Part shown: piece by piece, positions 8,507-16,264 of the stretch
Layout: every line of letters starts with the position of its first letter
Position numbering within the stretch: the first letter of the stretch is position 1
Source of the DNA: Nocardia seriolae NBRC 15557
GTDB lineage: Bacteria > Actinomycetota > Actinomycetes > Mycobacteriales > Mycobacteriaceae
Direction: 5' to 3'
Assembly (NCBI RefSeq): GCF_007990715.1
Contig: NZ_BJWY01000085.1
Coordinates: 1 to 33,625, forward strand
Length of the DNA stretch: 33,625 nucleotides
The notes under the pieces: generated by a model
Told to the model about the DNA's origin: nothing
Seen by the model: the letters and a program-made list of their open reading frames with translations, nothing else
Databases searched by the model: none
Position numbers and translations under genes: made by a program

Positions 8507-9082
8507 TCAGTCCGCCGCCCAGGCCGGATCGCGGCCGGTCAGTCCGAGCACCCGGTCGAGGAGTGGCGCTTCGGCGGGGATGTCGATCACGGGACCGAAC
8601 AGGCCGGGGATGCCTTCACGCGGGGTGTCGCGCAGGAACCCGAGCAGGATCGCCAGATCCGGTTCGGCCGGGGCATAGGGCGCTCCGATCGCGCGGGCCA
8701 GATCCCAGCCGTGGATCACCAGTTCGTCCAGGGCGAAGATCGCCATCTGCGGCGCGGGTGCGACCGCCCCGCCGACCTCGGTGTCACCCTCCCAGGCGTC
8801 GGGCTCCCGCCAGGCCGCGACCAGCGACTTCAGCTGGGCCGGAATGCGATCGCGCCAATCCTGCGCGAGCGAGGATCCGGGTTCCGGCGGCTGGGAACGC
8901 CCGAGCAGCTCCTTGGTCGCGCCCAGGCGGAAGGCCTCGGTGAAGCCCTGCACGTGGGCGACCATGTCGCGCACGGTGATGCCCGAGGGCGTCGGGCGCT
9001 CGCAGTCGGCCTCGGCGACGGCGGCGACGACCGCCTCCACGGCAGCGGCGGCGGCTTCCAGATCGAAGGCCGGTGTGGTCAT
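8507..9082 (-). CDS. DinB-like/TIGR03086-type metal-binding protein (mycothiol-linked isomerase family)
   Basis: The 191-residue protein fits the four-helix DinB-like family that includes mycothiol-dependent maleylpyruvate isomerase. Likely metal ligands are the His in VRDMVAHVQGF and the His in ELVIHGWDLARAIG; the HGWDLA motif is diagnostic. Members typically use a divalent metal and may act on mycothiol or related thiols; the reaction here is unknown. The ATG at 9082 has GGAGGA directly upstream, so the longer in-frame extension to 9199 is not used. It is divergent from the small gene at 9257. Confidence 0.82.
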   Translation of the reverse strand: MTTPAFDLEAAAAAVEAVVAAVAEADCERPTPSGITVRDMVAHVQGFTEAFRLGATKELLGRSQPPEPGSSLAQDWRDRIPAQLKSLVAAWREPDAWEGDTEVGGAVAPAPQMAIFALDELVIHGWDLARAIGAPYAPAEPDLAILLGFLRDTPREGIPGLFGPVIDIPAEAPLLDRVLGLTGRDPAWAAD

Positions 9083-9256
9083 GGTTCCTCCAGCGGGCAT
9101 GCCGAACCATCGGTGCGGCCCGGTCATCGATGAGGACGACGCGGGGCCGCGGAATTCATCGCGGAGCCCTCGAAATGTGCTTGCACCCCCGCGTCGCAAC
9201 CGGTTCGTTAGGCGGTATCAGCGGCGAAAGATGCTGGTAGGGAGGAGAATTGATAG

Positions 9257-9490
9257 ATGAAAGGTGATCGCGTGGAGATCGTCGTCGATACCGGCGACGG
9301 GTCTCGGAACTACGAAATTATCGCGACCAGAGCGGGCCGCCGCGTCGAGACGCGCATCGCGCGCGGAATAGTCGAGGTCAGCGAAGTGACCAGAACCGGG
9401 AGCTCGGTACGCACTGCCCGATTCCTGGCGGGGCGGGTGCTGTCACTGGTCGAGTACCCCGCAGACGATGGAGCCCTACCCGGCGAGTGA
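9257..9490 (+). CDS. Small uncharacterised protein
   Basis: I do not recognise this 77-residue protein. It is rich in Val, Arg and Glu and reads like a small beta-barrel or beta-sandwich: alternating stretches VEIVVDTG, NYEIIATRAG and RFLAGRVLSLVEYP. There are no cysteines, membrane segment or signal. GGAGGA at 9241-9246 lies 10 bases before the ATG, which supports expression. The next gene, also small, follows after 79 bases on the same strand. Confidence 0.65.
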   Translation: MKGDRVEIVVDTGDGSRNYEIIATRAGRRVETRIARGIVEVSEVTRTGSSVRTARFLAGRVLSLVEYPADDGALPGE

Positions 9491-9569
9491 TGCCGGACGG
9501 TTGCCCGAGAGGTGAAACGGGGGCATTCTCGACAGTGTCCGCCGCCCGCTCGGCAGAGAGGAGCATCCG

Positions 9570-9785
9570 ATGATCGATCGCATCGACGAAGTGCCCGAGG
9601 CCGACTCCGTGGAGCAGTCCATTCCCGCCTATCCGGCGGATGACGCGCTCGACTCCGATTCCGAAATCACCGAAGTCCCCGCCGGAGACAATGGCTGGAC
9701 CGCCTCCGAGGGAGACCTCGTCGAACAGTCCATCCCCGTCCCCCTGGACGACGACCGCGACGAGAGCGCCGGCAGCGATTACTGA
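9570..9785 (+). CDS. Small acidic protein with a duplicated VEQSIP motif
   Basis: The 71-residue protein is very acidic and probably disordered. An internal duplication is visible: DSVEQSIPAYPADD near residues 12-25 and DLVEQSIPVPLDDD near residues 49-62. No domain, membrane segment or cysteine is present. The ATG has AGAGAGGAG 6 bases upstream, one of the better ribosome sites in the window. It ends 41 bp from convergent menD. Short acidic proteins with similar repeated motifs occur in mycobacteria and relatives as far as I recall, but I know of no function. Confidence 0.7.
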   Translation: MIDRIDEVPEADSVEQSIPAYPADDALDSDSEITEVPAGDNGWTASEGDLVEQSIPVPLDDDRDESAGSDY

Positions 9786-9826
9786 CCGGCGCCCCTTCGC
9801 GAGCAAGCTGATTCGCGACTCCCGCG

Positions 9827-11461
9827 CTAATTCGAGACGCCCGCACGCACCGTGGCGTGCAGCTCCCGCAGGCTCGACCGCTCGGTGGCGACCTCGAGCA
9901 CGCGAATGCCGTGGGCGCTGCCGCTCAGCTCGGCGGCCAGCTGTGCCGGATCGACCTGGCGGTGCGGAATCCGGTAGGCGGCGCACAGCGCTGCCAGGTC
10001 CATGCCGTGCGGGGTGCCGAAGACCCGCTCGAACACGCCCGCGTACTGCGGATCGCCCTGTTCCAGGAGTTCGAAGATGCCGCCGCCGTCGTCATTGGCG
10101 ACCACGATGGTGAGATCTTCGGGCCGCGGCTCGCCCGGGCCGATGAGCAGGCCGGACGCGTCGTGCAGGAAGGTCAGATCGCCCATCAGCGCGACCGTGC
10201 GGCCGGGATGGGTGAGCGCCGCGCCGACCGCCGCCGACACCGTGCCGTCGATCCCGGCCACGCCGCGATTGGACAGCACCCGGATGCCGGGCCGCGGATG
10301 CGAGACCAGGGCCGCGTCGCGGACCGGGTTCGACGCGCCGAGCAGCAGCTGATCGCCCTCACGCAGCGCGTCCATGACCACCGCCGCGACGTGCAGACCG
10401 GTCGGCTTCGGATGTCCGGCCAGCTCGGCCCGGACCACCGTGACCGCCTTCTCGTTCAGATCCCGGCACAGCTCGAGCCACTCCGGTCGGGGCGCGCCGT
10501 GGGTGACCGCGCGGGTGCCGGTCCCGACCACATTGCCCGACACATCGGGCCAGCGCGGACCGGTGGTCAGCGCGAACACCGTGACCTCCGGATCCGCCAG
10601 CACCCGCGACACCTGCCGGTGCAGGGTGGGACGGCCGGTGATGATGGCCTGCTTGGGCCGCAGCAGCGGCAGCGCCAGCGGATGCAGCGCCGGACCGTGC
10701 ATGGGCGCGGTGGGCTCGGCGACCGTGGGCAGCGCCGCGAGTTCGGGCCGGTGCCCCGCGCCGTGCCCGGAGATGACCACCGTGTCCGGGGTCAGGTCGA
10801 TATCCAGGGGCACGTCCAGGGTGGCGTATTGCGTTGCCGTCCAGGGCCGTTCGCCGTCCCGCCCGGCGGGCAGCGCATCCCCGGCGGCCAGGTCCGGGAC
10901 CAGCGGTTCGCGCAGCGGGATATCGAATTGCACGGGTCCGGCATTGCCGGAGCGGGTGCCGCGGGCGGCGGCCAGCACCCGGCACACCGCCGAACGCCAC
11001 ACGCTGTTCTGCTTGGCGTACAGCTCGTCGCCGCCGTCGGCCTCGGCCAGCCCGAGACCGATGGCGGCACGCACCTGGCTGCCGAAGAGGCCGAACTGTT
11101 CGACGGTCTGGTTCGCGCCGGTGCCCAGCATCTCGTAGGGCCGGTTGGCGCTGAGCACGATCAGCGGAATGCGGGCGTAGTTGGCCTCCAGCACGGCCGG
11201 GCCCAGATTCGCGACCGCGGTGCCGGAGGTCATGACGACGGGCACCGGGCGGCCACTCGCGGCGGCCAGGCCGACGGCCAGGAAGCCCGCGGTGCGCTCG
11301 TCGATGCGCATGTGCAACCGGATGCGTCCTGCCTGGTCGGCCGCCTGTAATGCGAAGGCCAGCGGCGCGTTTCGCGATCCGGGGCACAGGACGACGTCCC
11401 GGACTCCGCCGCGCGGGAGCTCGTCGACAACGACGTGCGCCTGAGCAGTCGAAGGATTCAC
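9827..11461 (-). CDS. menD: SEPHCHC synthase (menaquinone step 2)
   Basis: This ThDP-dependent enzyme joins isochorismate and 2-oxoglutarate to give SEPHCHC. The 544-residue protein closely matches mycobacterial MenD. The N-terminus has NPSTAQAHVVVDEL and CPGSRNAPLAFAL, then LEANYARIPLIVLSANRP. The C-terminal ThDP/Mg region shows LMGDLTFLHDASGL and ANDDGGGIFELLEQG. I place the start at the GTG at 11461 (MNPST), as in M. tuberculosis, because GAGAGG lies 8 bases upstream; a GTG two codons earlier (11467) is only 2 bases from it. It is the only men gene in the window on the minus strand, divergent from the iron-regulated gene at 11550. Confidence 0.93.
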   Translation of the reverse strand: MNPSTAQAHVVVDELPRGGVRDVVLCPGSRNAPLAFALQAADQAGRIRLHMRIDERTAGFLAVGLAAASGRPVPVVMTSGTAVANLGPAVLEANYARIPLIVLSANRPYEMLGTGANQTVEQFGLFGSQVRAAIGLGLAEADGGDELYAKQNSVWRSAVCRVLAAARGTRSGNAGPVQFDIPLREPLVPDLAAGDALPAGRDGERPWTATQYATLDVPLDIDLTPDTVVISGHGAGHRPELAALPTVAEPTAPMHGPALHPLALPLLRPKQAIITGRPTLHRQVSRVLADPEVTVFALTTGPRWPDVSGNVVGTGTRAVTHGAPRPEWLELCRDLNEKAVTVVRAELAGHPKPTGLHVAAVVMDALREGDQLLLGASNPVRDAALVSHPRPGIRVLSNRGVAGIDGTVSAAVGAALTHPGRTVALMGDLTFLHDASGLLIGPGEPRPEDLTIVVANDDGGGIFELLEQGDPQYAGVFERVFGTPHGMDLAALCAAYRIPHRQVDPAQLAAELSGSAHGIRVLEVATERSSLRELHATVRAGVSN

Positions 11462-11514
11462 CCCCACAGCCTCTCAGACAGCCGCCCGGAGCGCTCCGTC
11501 ACCCCGATCACACC

Positions 11515-11520
11515 TATGCT
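11515..11520 (+). promoter_or_regulatory. Candidate -10 element of the siderophore-interacting protein gene
   Basis: TATGCT fits the actinobacterial -10 pattern TANNNT. It would place transcription start near 11527, at the first base of the iron box, leaving a leader of about 23 bases. No clear -35 is seen. Confidence 0.45.
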
Positions 11521-11526
11521 GGAAAG

Positions 11527-11545
11527 TTAGGGTTTGCTAACCTAA
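11527..11545 (+). promoter_or_regulatory. IdeR/DtxR iron box
   Basis: TTAGGGTTTGCTAACCTAA matches the IdeR/DtxR consensus TTAGGTTAGGCTAACCTAA at 16 of 19 positions; both outer half-sites (TTAGG and CTAACCTAA) are intact. It ends 4 bases before the ATG of the siderophore-interacting protein gene and follows the candidate -10. Iron-loaded IdeR would block this promoter. Confidence 0.85.
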
Positions 11546-11549
11546 GCGA

Positions 11550-12377
11550 ATGGCGAAGCGCAGCAAGCATGTCAAGCCCGAGCACCGCGAGATCCTCACC
11601 GCGGAGGTCCTGGCCAGCAAACGAATCAGCCCCAATTTCGTCCGCGTCACGCTGGGCGGCACGGGACTCGCGAACTTCACCGCCATGGGATTCGACCAGT
11701 GGTTCCGGCTCTTCATGCCCGGGCGCGACGGGAGTCTGAAGCTGCCCACCTCCTCGACCAATCTCGGGTGGTTCGCCCAGTACCTCATGATGGGCAAGGA
11801 GCATCGGCCACTGGCGCGCAACTACACGGTGCGCGACTACCGGGCCGCCGGTTTCGGGGAGTTCGGCAGCACGGCCGAGATCGACGTCGACTTCGTCTCG
11901 CACGGGGACGGCAGCCCGGCCTCGGCCTGGGCGAACAATGCCACGCCCGGCTGCCAGGTCGGCCTGCTGGACGAGGGCATCACGTATCAGGCTCCGGACC
12001 ACAGCGATTGGACGCTGTTGGTGGGCGACGAGAGCGCGCTGCCCGGCATCGCGGGCGTGCTGCGGTCGCTGCCGCGCGGGGCGAAGGGCGCGGCGTACAT
12101 CGAGATTCCGTCCGCCGAGGACCGGCAGGAACTGGGCGAACCCGAGGGCGTGCAGGTGAATTGGCTGGCCCGCACGGACGCGCACGTGGAGGTCGGGGCG
12201 CTGGCCGCGGAGGCGGTGCGACAGGCGGAACTGCCCGGCACGGGCGTCTACGCCTTCATCGCGGGCGAGCAGAAATTGGCCGCGGGGGTGCGGCGGCACC
12301 TGGCACAGGAGCGCGAAATCCCCAAAGCGGACATCACTTTCACCGGCTACTGGCGAGTCGGCAAGTCCCAGGGCTGA
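11550..12377 (+). CDS. Siderophore-interacting protein (FAD/NAD(P)H ferric reductase)
   Basis: This 275-residue cytoplasmic flavoprotein is likely to reduce ferric siderophores and release iron. The N-terminal FAD-binding barrel has VRVTLGGTGLANF and the flavin motif RPLARNYTVRDY near residues 90-101. The C-terminal nucleotide-binding part has LLVGDESALPGIAGVL and ends ITFTGYWRVGKSQG, typical of the SIP (ViuB/FscN-like) family. The IdeR box at 11527-11545 directly in front indicates induction under iron starvation. No siderophore biosynthesis or import gene is next to it; it stands alone, between menD and a DUF6918-like gene. Confidence 0.9.
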   Translation: MAKRSKHVKPEHREILTAEVLASKRISPNFVRVTLGGTGLANFTAMGFDQWFRLFMPGRDGSLKLPTSSTNLGWFAQYLMMGKEHRPLARNYTVRDYRAAGFGEFGSTAEIDVDFVSHGDGSPASAWANNATPGCQVGLLDEGITYQAPDHSDWTLLVGDESALPGIAGVLRSLPRGAKGAAYIEIPSAEDRQELGEPEGVQVNWLARTDAHVEVGALAAEAVRQAELPGTGVYAFIAGEQKLAAGVRRHLAQEREIPKADITFTGYWRVGKSQG

Positions 12378-12462
12378 ATTCGAAGAGAAAAGCGAGTGCC
12401 CGGGAACCACCTCGCGGGCATTCGCATCACCGCGCCTTGGCGCGCGGACATTCACCGAGACT

Positions 12463-12490
12463 GTTCGCGGCCCCTCGCCGGGCCGCGAAC
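12463..12490. terminator. Strong bidirectional hairpin
   Basis: A perfect 11-bp stem GTTCGCGGCCC (12463-12473) / GGGCCGCGAAC (12480-12490) with a 6-base loop lies between two convergent genes. The arm core is identical to that of the inverted repeat at 47-139. Confidence 0.75.
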
Positions 12491-12503
12491 CGGTCGGTCG
12501 TTA

Positions 12504-12950
12504 TTACCCGGCGTGCTTCTGCACCAGGTCACCCAGGCGCGGAAGAGCCTCGGCGACATGCTTCTTCGCCGACGAGCGCATGGAGTTGTAGACCTTGGTC
12601 AGTGCCGGGCGCGAGGACGCCTCGGCCCGTGCGTCGGTCACCGACAGCAGCGCGTCGGCCACCTCGTCCTGCTTGGACACCAGCAGATCGGCGAACGAGC
12701 CCGAGCCGCCGTTCTGGTACTCGACCCAGTACGGCTCGAGCTGCTCGACGAACTTGGGCGCGAAGGACTCCAGCGCGTCGCCCACGATGGACGGGCTGAC
12801 CTTCTTGATCGCGGCATAGCCGCCCTTGACGACGAGGCCCGACGCGCCGCCCTTGTCCGACACCTCCTCATCCAGAACCGTAACGGCGTCGGCGATGAAG
12901 GCCGGACGCTTGGCGTCATCGAGCAGGGATTCAGACAGTGCTGCAACCAC
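12504..12950 (-). CDS. Uncharacterised actinobacterial protein, DUF6918-like
   Basis: The 148-residue, mostly helical protein begins MVAALSESLLDDAKRPAFIADA and continues with GGYAAIKKVSPSIVGDALESFAP and VQKHAG at the C-terminus. No cysteines, transmembrane segment or signal are seen. I assign it tentatively to the uncharacterised family DUF6918. The GTG at 12950 is chosen because GGAGGA lies 8 bases before it; the ATG at 12995 has no such site and adds an unlikely basic extension. Two stop codons follow in tandem (12501-12506). A possible -10 TATAGT on the minus strand lies at 13000-12995. Confidence 0.75.
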   Translation of the reverse strand: MVAALSESLLDDAKRPAFIADAVTVLDEEVSDKGGASGLVVKGGYAAIKKVSPSIVGDALESFAPKFVEQLEPYWVEYQNGGSGSFADLLVSKQDEVADALLSVTDARAEASSRPALTKVYNSMRSSAKKHVAEALPRLGDLVQKHAG

Positions 12951-13289
12951 TTTCAGGTTCCTCCGGATAGTTTTTCGATGAACGAGCGCACGCAACTATA
13001 CGCACCGGTGTCCCCGCACACACGATGCCAACGCGCTGCTACTGCCACAGCAGCAACAGCACTGTAAGCCCTCCGCAATCGATTGGCAGCGTTTCACTTT
13101 CGGTGACCGATCGGTAGGCATTCGGGAGCGCCGAGTAGCAAGCGACCGACCGAGGGTCCGGGCAACCCCGCCCGCTAATAATCAGCGCCCTTGTCGGATG
13201 GCCGAATTCCGCCGCCGGGCTTTCACGTGACGCATAAAACACCCCGCCGAACTGCGGTGGGCCTTCACCATCGGGCGGGCCGGAGAAGT
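12951..13289. other. Divergent intergenic region, DUF6918-like gene and menB
   Basis: This 339-bp gap has no convincing gene. It holds the GGAGGA site and possible -10 of the minus-strand gene, and a short inverted repeat GCTGCT (13035-13040) / AGCAGC (13049-13054). An 8-bp palindrome TCACGTGA lies at 13223-13230, and GGAGAA just before the menB ATG. A 29-codon open frame at 12979 on the plus strand has no ribosome site and looks like chance. Confidence 0.5.
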
Positions 13290-14195
13290 ATGTTCACTCC
13301 CGTGACCTTCAATGCGACGCTGTGGCGGCCCGTTCCGGGATTCGAGAACCTCACCGACATCACGTACCACCGCCACATCGAGCAGGGCACGGTACGGATC
13401 GCCTTCGATCGTCCCGAGGTACGCAACGCCTTCCGGCCGCACACCGTCGACGAGCTCTACCGCGCCCTCGACCACGCCCGCATGACCCTCGACGTCGGCG
13501 CGGTCCTGCTCACCGGGAACGGCCCCAGCCCGAAGGACGGCGGCTGGGCCTTCTGCTCCGGCGGCGACCAGCGCATCCGCGGGCGCAGCGGCTACCAGTA
13601 CGCCTCCGGCGAGACCGCCGACACCGTGGATGTCGCCCGCGCCGGGCGGCTGCACATCCTCGAGGTGCAGCGGCTCATCCGCTTCATGCCCAAGGTGGTC
13701 ATCGCACTGGTGAACGGCTGGGCCGCGGGCGGCGGGCACAGCCTGCACATGGTGTGCGACCTCACCCTGGCCTCGCGCGAGCACGCGCGGTTCAAGCAGA
13801 CCGACGCCGACGTGGGCAGCTTCGACGCCGGGTACGGCAGCGCCTACCTGGCCAAGATGGTGGGGCAGAAGTTCGCGCGCGAGATCTTCTTCCGCGGGCG
13901 GCCCTACACCGCGGAGGAGATGCACCAGATGGGTGCGGTCAACGCGGTGGTGGATCACGAGCAGCTCGAGGATGTCGCGCTGGAGTGGTCGGCCGACATT
14001 CTCGGCAAGTCGCCGCAGGCCATCCGAATGCTGAAGTACGCCTTCAACCTCCAGGACGACGGACTGGTCGGCCAGCAGCTCTTCGCAGGTGAGGCGACCC
14101 GCCTGGCCTACATGACCGACGAGGCCGTCGAGGGTCGTGACGCGTTCCTCGAGAAGCGCCAGCCCGATTGGAAGCCGTACCCGTACTACTTCTGA
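13290..14195 (+). CDS. menB: 1,4-dihydroxy-2-naphthoyl-CoA synthase
   Basis: MenB, a crotonase-fold enzyme, closes the naphthoquinone ring by Dieckmann condensation of o-succinylbenzoyl-CoA. The 301-residue protein has GPSPKDGGWAFCSGGDQRIRG, the oxyanion-hole stretch NGWAAGGGHSLH, and the catalytic region TDADVGSFDAGYGSAYL. The C-terminus ends in PYPYYF, like the mycobacterial enzyme. The ATG at 13290 has GGAGAA just upstream; a GTG four codons later is possible. It heads a same-strand block of six genes that ends with menE, the enzyme that supplies its substrate. Confidence 0.95.
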   Translation: MFTPVTFNATLWRPVPGFENLTDITYHRHIEQGTVRIAFDRPEVRNAFRPHTVDELYRALDHARMTLDVGAVLLTGNGPSPKDGGWAFCSGGDQRIRGRSGYQYASGETADTVDVARAGRLHILEVQRLIRFMPKVVIALVNGWAAGGGHSLHMVCDLTLASREHARFKQTDADVGSFDAGYGSAYLAKMVGQKFAREIFFRGRPYTAEEMHQMGAVNAVVDHEQLEDVALEWSADILGKSPQAIRMLKYAFNLQDDGLVGQQLFAGEATRLAYMTDEAVEGRDAFLEKRQPDWKPYPYYF

Positions 14196-14235
14196 TTTCC
14201 GGCAGGGGCAAACGTCCGGCTGTCATGCTGCACTC

Positions 14236-14625
14236 ATGGAGATACTGAGCAGTCGGGTGATCCTGCGGCCGCGTGACTACGAGCGGACCCTGGAGTTCTA
14301 CCGCGATGCGCTGGGGCTGGCCATTGCCCGCGAGTATCCGGGTGGGACGGTCTTTTTCGCGGGGCAGTCGCTCATCGAGGTGGCCGGGCACGGGCGGGGC
14401 GCGGACGCGCCGAGCGGATTCGCGGGCGCCATCTGGTTGCAGGTGCGTGATTGTGACGACACCGCCGCGGAACTCGCGCTGCGCGGGGTCGCGATCGACC
14501 GCGCGCCCGAGCGCGAGCCGTGGGGACTGGTCGAAATGTGGGTCCGCGATCCCGACGGGGTGCCCCTGGTCTTCGTGGAGGTTCCGGCGAATCACCCGCT
14601 CCGGAGGGACATCCGGGGTGACTGA
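14236..14625 (+). CDS. VOC-family (glyoxalase/dioxygenase-fold) protein
   Basis: The 129-residue single-domain protein has the beta-alpha-beta-beta-beta pattern of the vicinal oxygen chelate superfamily: ILRPRDYERTLEFYRDALGL at the N-terminus, and VEMWVRDPDGVPLVFVEVP at the C-terminus with the typical DPDG turn. The Glu in LVFVEV and another acidic or His residue could bind metal, but the full set of ligands is not evident. A possible -10 CATGCT lies 6 bases before the ATG. A VOC gene sits between menB and pit in M. tuberculosis too, as far as I recall. The substrate is unknown. Confidence 0.85.
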   Translation: MEILSSRVILRPRDYERTLEFYRDALGLAIAREYPGGTVFFAGQSLIEVAGHGRGADAPSGFAGAIWLQVRDCDDTAAELALRGVAIDRAPEREPWGLVEMWVRDPDGVPLVFVEVPANHPLRRDIRGD

Positions 14626-14721
14626 TCACCCGCCCGCATGCCTTAGCACGAAGGTAACTGTGAAATACGTCCGGGGGCACCGGTTAACGGGGCGTCAAGG
14701 GTATAGCGCAGACTGATCGGT

Positions 14722-15960
14722 GTGTCTGCCGAACTGCTCGTTCTGCTGATCGTTGTTTGCACGGCCTTGGCGTTCGACTTCACCAACGGATTCCATGACA
14801 CCGCGAACGCGATGGCCACCTCCATCGCCACCGGGGCGCTCCGGCCGCGTACCGCCGTACTCCTGTCCGGGGCACTCAACCTGATCGGCGCCTTCCTCAG
14901 CGTGGCGGTCGCCGCCACGGTCGCCGCCGGCATCGTGGACCTGTCGGAGGTGAGCGGGCGGGCGCTGCTCGACATCGTCTTCGCGGGTCTGGTCGGCGGC
15001 ATTCTGTGGAATCTGTTCACCTGGCTGTTGGGTTTGCCGTCGAGTTCCTCGCACGCGCTGTTCGGTGGCCTCATCGGCTCCACCATCGCGGCGCTGGGCT
15101 GGCACGGCGTGATCTGGTCGGCGGGCAACAAGGGCGTGCTCGCCAAGATCATCATCCCGGCCCTGCTCTCCCCCATCGTGGCGGCGCTGGTGGCCTCCAT
15201 CGCCTCCTGGGTGGTGTACCGGATCACCAAGGGCAGCAATGAGAAGACCGTGTCCCGCGGCTTCCGCTTCGGTCAGATCGGCACCGCTTCCCTGGTCTCG
15301 CTGGCGCACGGCACCAATGACGCGCAGAAGACCATGGGCATCATCTTTCTGGCGCTGATCGCGCACGGCAGCGCCAAGGCCAGCGATCCGCTGCCGCTGT
15401 GGGTCATCGTGTCCTGTGCGGTGGCCATGGCCGCGGGCACCTGCCTGGGTGGCTGGCGAATCATCCGCACGCTGGGCAAGGGCCTGGTCGACATCGCGCC
15501 GCCGCAGGGCTTCGCCGCCGAATCCACCAGTGCGGCGATCATTCTCACCTCGGCCCACTTCGGCCTGCCGCTGTCCACCACCCAGGTGGTGACCGGATCC
15601 ATCCTCGGCTCGGGCATCGGCCGACCAGGCGCGGAGGTGCGCTGGGGCGTGCTCGGGCGCATGGTGACGGCCTGGGCGCTGACGCTGCCGCTGGCCGGTG
15701 CGGTGGGCGCGCTGTGCTGGGCCATCCTGCACGTGATCGGTGGCACGGCGGGTGTGCTGGTGGTGTTCGCGCTGCTGATCGTGATGGCCGCGCTCATCTG
15801 GTTCCGCTCCAAGCGCGCGGAGGTCAACTCGCACAACGTCACCGACGAGTGGGAGCCCGCCCCGGCCGCGACACCGCAGAACCGCGATGACGACCCCGCG
15901 GCCCGCGGCAATGACGACACCGCGGCCCGCCGCAATGACGACACCGTCGGAATCGGTTAG
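14722..15960 (+). CDS. Pit-type low-affinity inorganic phosphate transporter
   Basis: This 412-residue membrane protein has about ten hydrophobic segments and the two PiT signature repeats: FDFTNGFHDTANAMATS near residue 19, and SLAHGTNDAQKTMG near residue 195. The pairs GLPSSSSHALFGGLIGS and GLPLSTTQVVTGSILGS show the internal duplication. The family imports phosphate with protons or metal-phosphate complexes. The GTG start at 14722 gives a protein beginning MSAELLVLL; no strong ribosome site is seen, but TATAGC at 14702-14707 could be a -10. The C-terminal tail carries three near-repeats of NDDTAAR (see the repeat at 15886). It is probably cotranscribed with the next genes through menE. Confidence 0.92.
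   Translation: MSAELLVLLIVVCTALAFDFTNGFHDTANAMATSIATGALRPRTAVLLSGALNLIGAFLSVAVAATVAAGIVDLSEVSGRALLDIVFAGLVGGILWNLFTWLLGLPSSSSHALFGGLIGSTIAALGWHGVIWSAGNKGVLAKIIIPALLSPIVAALVASIASWVVYRITKGSNEKTVSRGFRFGQIGTASLVSLAHGTNDAQKTMGIIFLALIAHGSAKASDPLPLWVIVSCAVAMAAGTCLGGWRIIRTLGKGLVDIAPPQGFAAESTSAAIILTSAHFGLPLSTTQVVTGSILGSGIGRPGAEVRWGVLGRMVTAWALTLPLAGAVGALCWAILHVIGGTAGVLVVFALLIVMAALIWFRSKRAEVNSHNVTDEWEPAPAATPQNRDDDPAARGNDDTAARRNDDTVGIG
15886..15951 (+). repeat. 24-bp tandem repeat in the 3' end of the phosphate transporter gene
   Basis: Two full 24-bp units (15886-15909, 15910-15933) and a partial third (15934-15951) encode a charged cytoplasmic tail based on NDDTAARR. Length variation among strains is likely because 24 bp keeps the frame. 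Confidence 0.75.
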
Positions 15961-15969
15961 GAGACCGCG

Positions 15970-16239
15970 ATGCACACGCTGCTGAACAACCTCTCCGACC
16001 TGTGGCGGGTCATGCTGGCCGCCTTGATCTTCGGGGCCGGGCTGCCGACCGTGTTCGCCGTCGGCATCCGCTGCCGCGCCCAGGTGGACGACGGCGCGAC
16101 CGGCACCACCCGCACCGTCGCGCTGGTTGCGTCCACCCTGTGTTTCGCGGTGGTCATGATCGCGGTGGTGGTGGGTGTGCTGTTCATCGCAAAGGGCTTC
16201 CTGGCCACCCGACTCGGTATTCACCTGCTCGGCGCGTGA
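15970..16239 (+). CDS. Small two-helix membrane protein
   Basis: The 89-residue protein has two hydrophobic segments (about residues 13-32 and 48-73) separated by a polar loop with RCRAQVDDGATGTTR. No known domain is recognised. TAGGAG overlapping the stop codon of the phosphate transporter gene precedes the ATG at 15970, so translation is probably coupled. A transmembrane protein occupies the same place after pitA in M. tuberculosis, from memory, which suggests a role linked to the transporter; this is an inference. Confidence 0.8.
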   Translation: MHTLLNNLSDLWRVMLAALIFGAGLPTVFAVGIRCRAQVDDGATGTTRTVALVASTLCFAVVMIAVVVGVLFIAKGFLATRLGIHLLGA

Positions 16240-16264
16240 CGCCGCCTGATCGAAAGGCACGCTC

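Noticed and set aside
12979..13068. 29-codon open frame on the plus strand in the gap before menB
   Set aside because: No ribosome site, Ala/Thr-rich composition from a simple repeat-like stretch, and it overlaps the promoter of the minus-strand gene.
13039..13242. 67-codon frame on the minus strand upstream of menB
   Set aside because: No recognisable domain or ribosome site; its translation looks like chance reading of non-coding DNA.
14641..14721. PhoP/RegX3 box before the phosphate transporter gene
   Set aside because: Only one GTTAACC-like half-site (minus strand) was seen; no second copy at the expected spacing.
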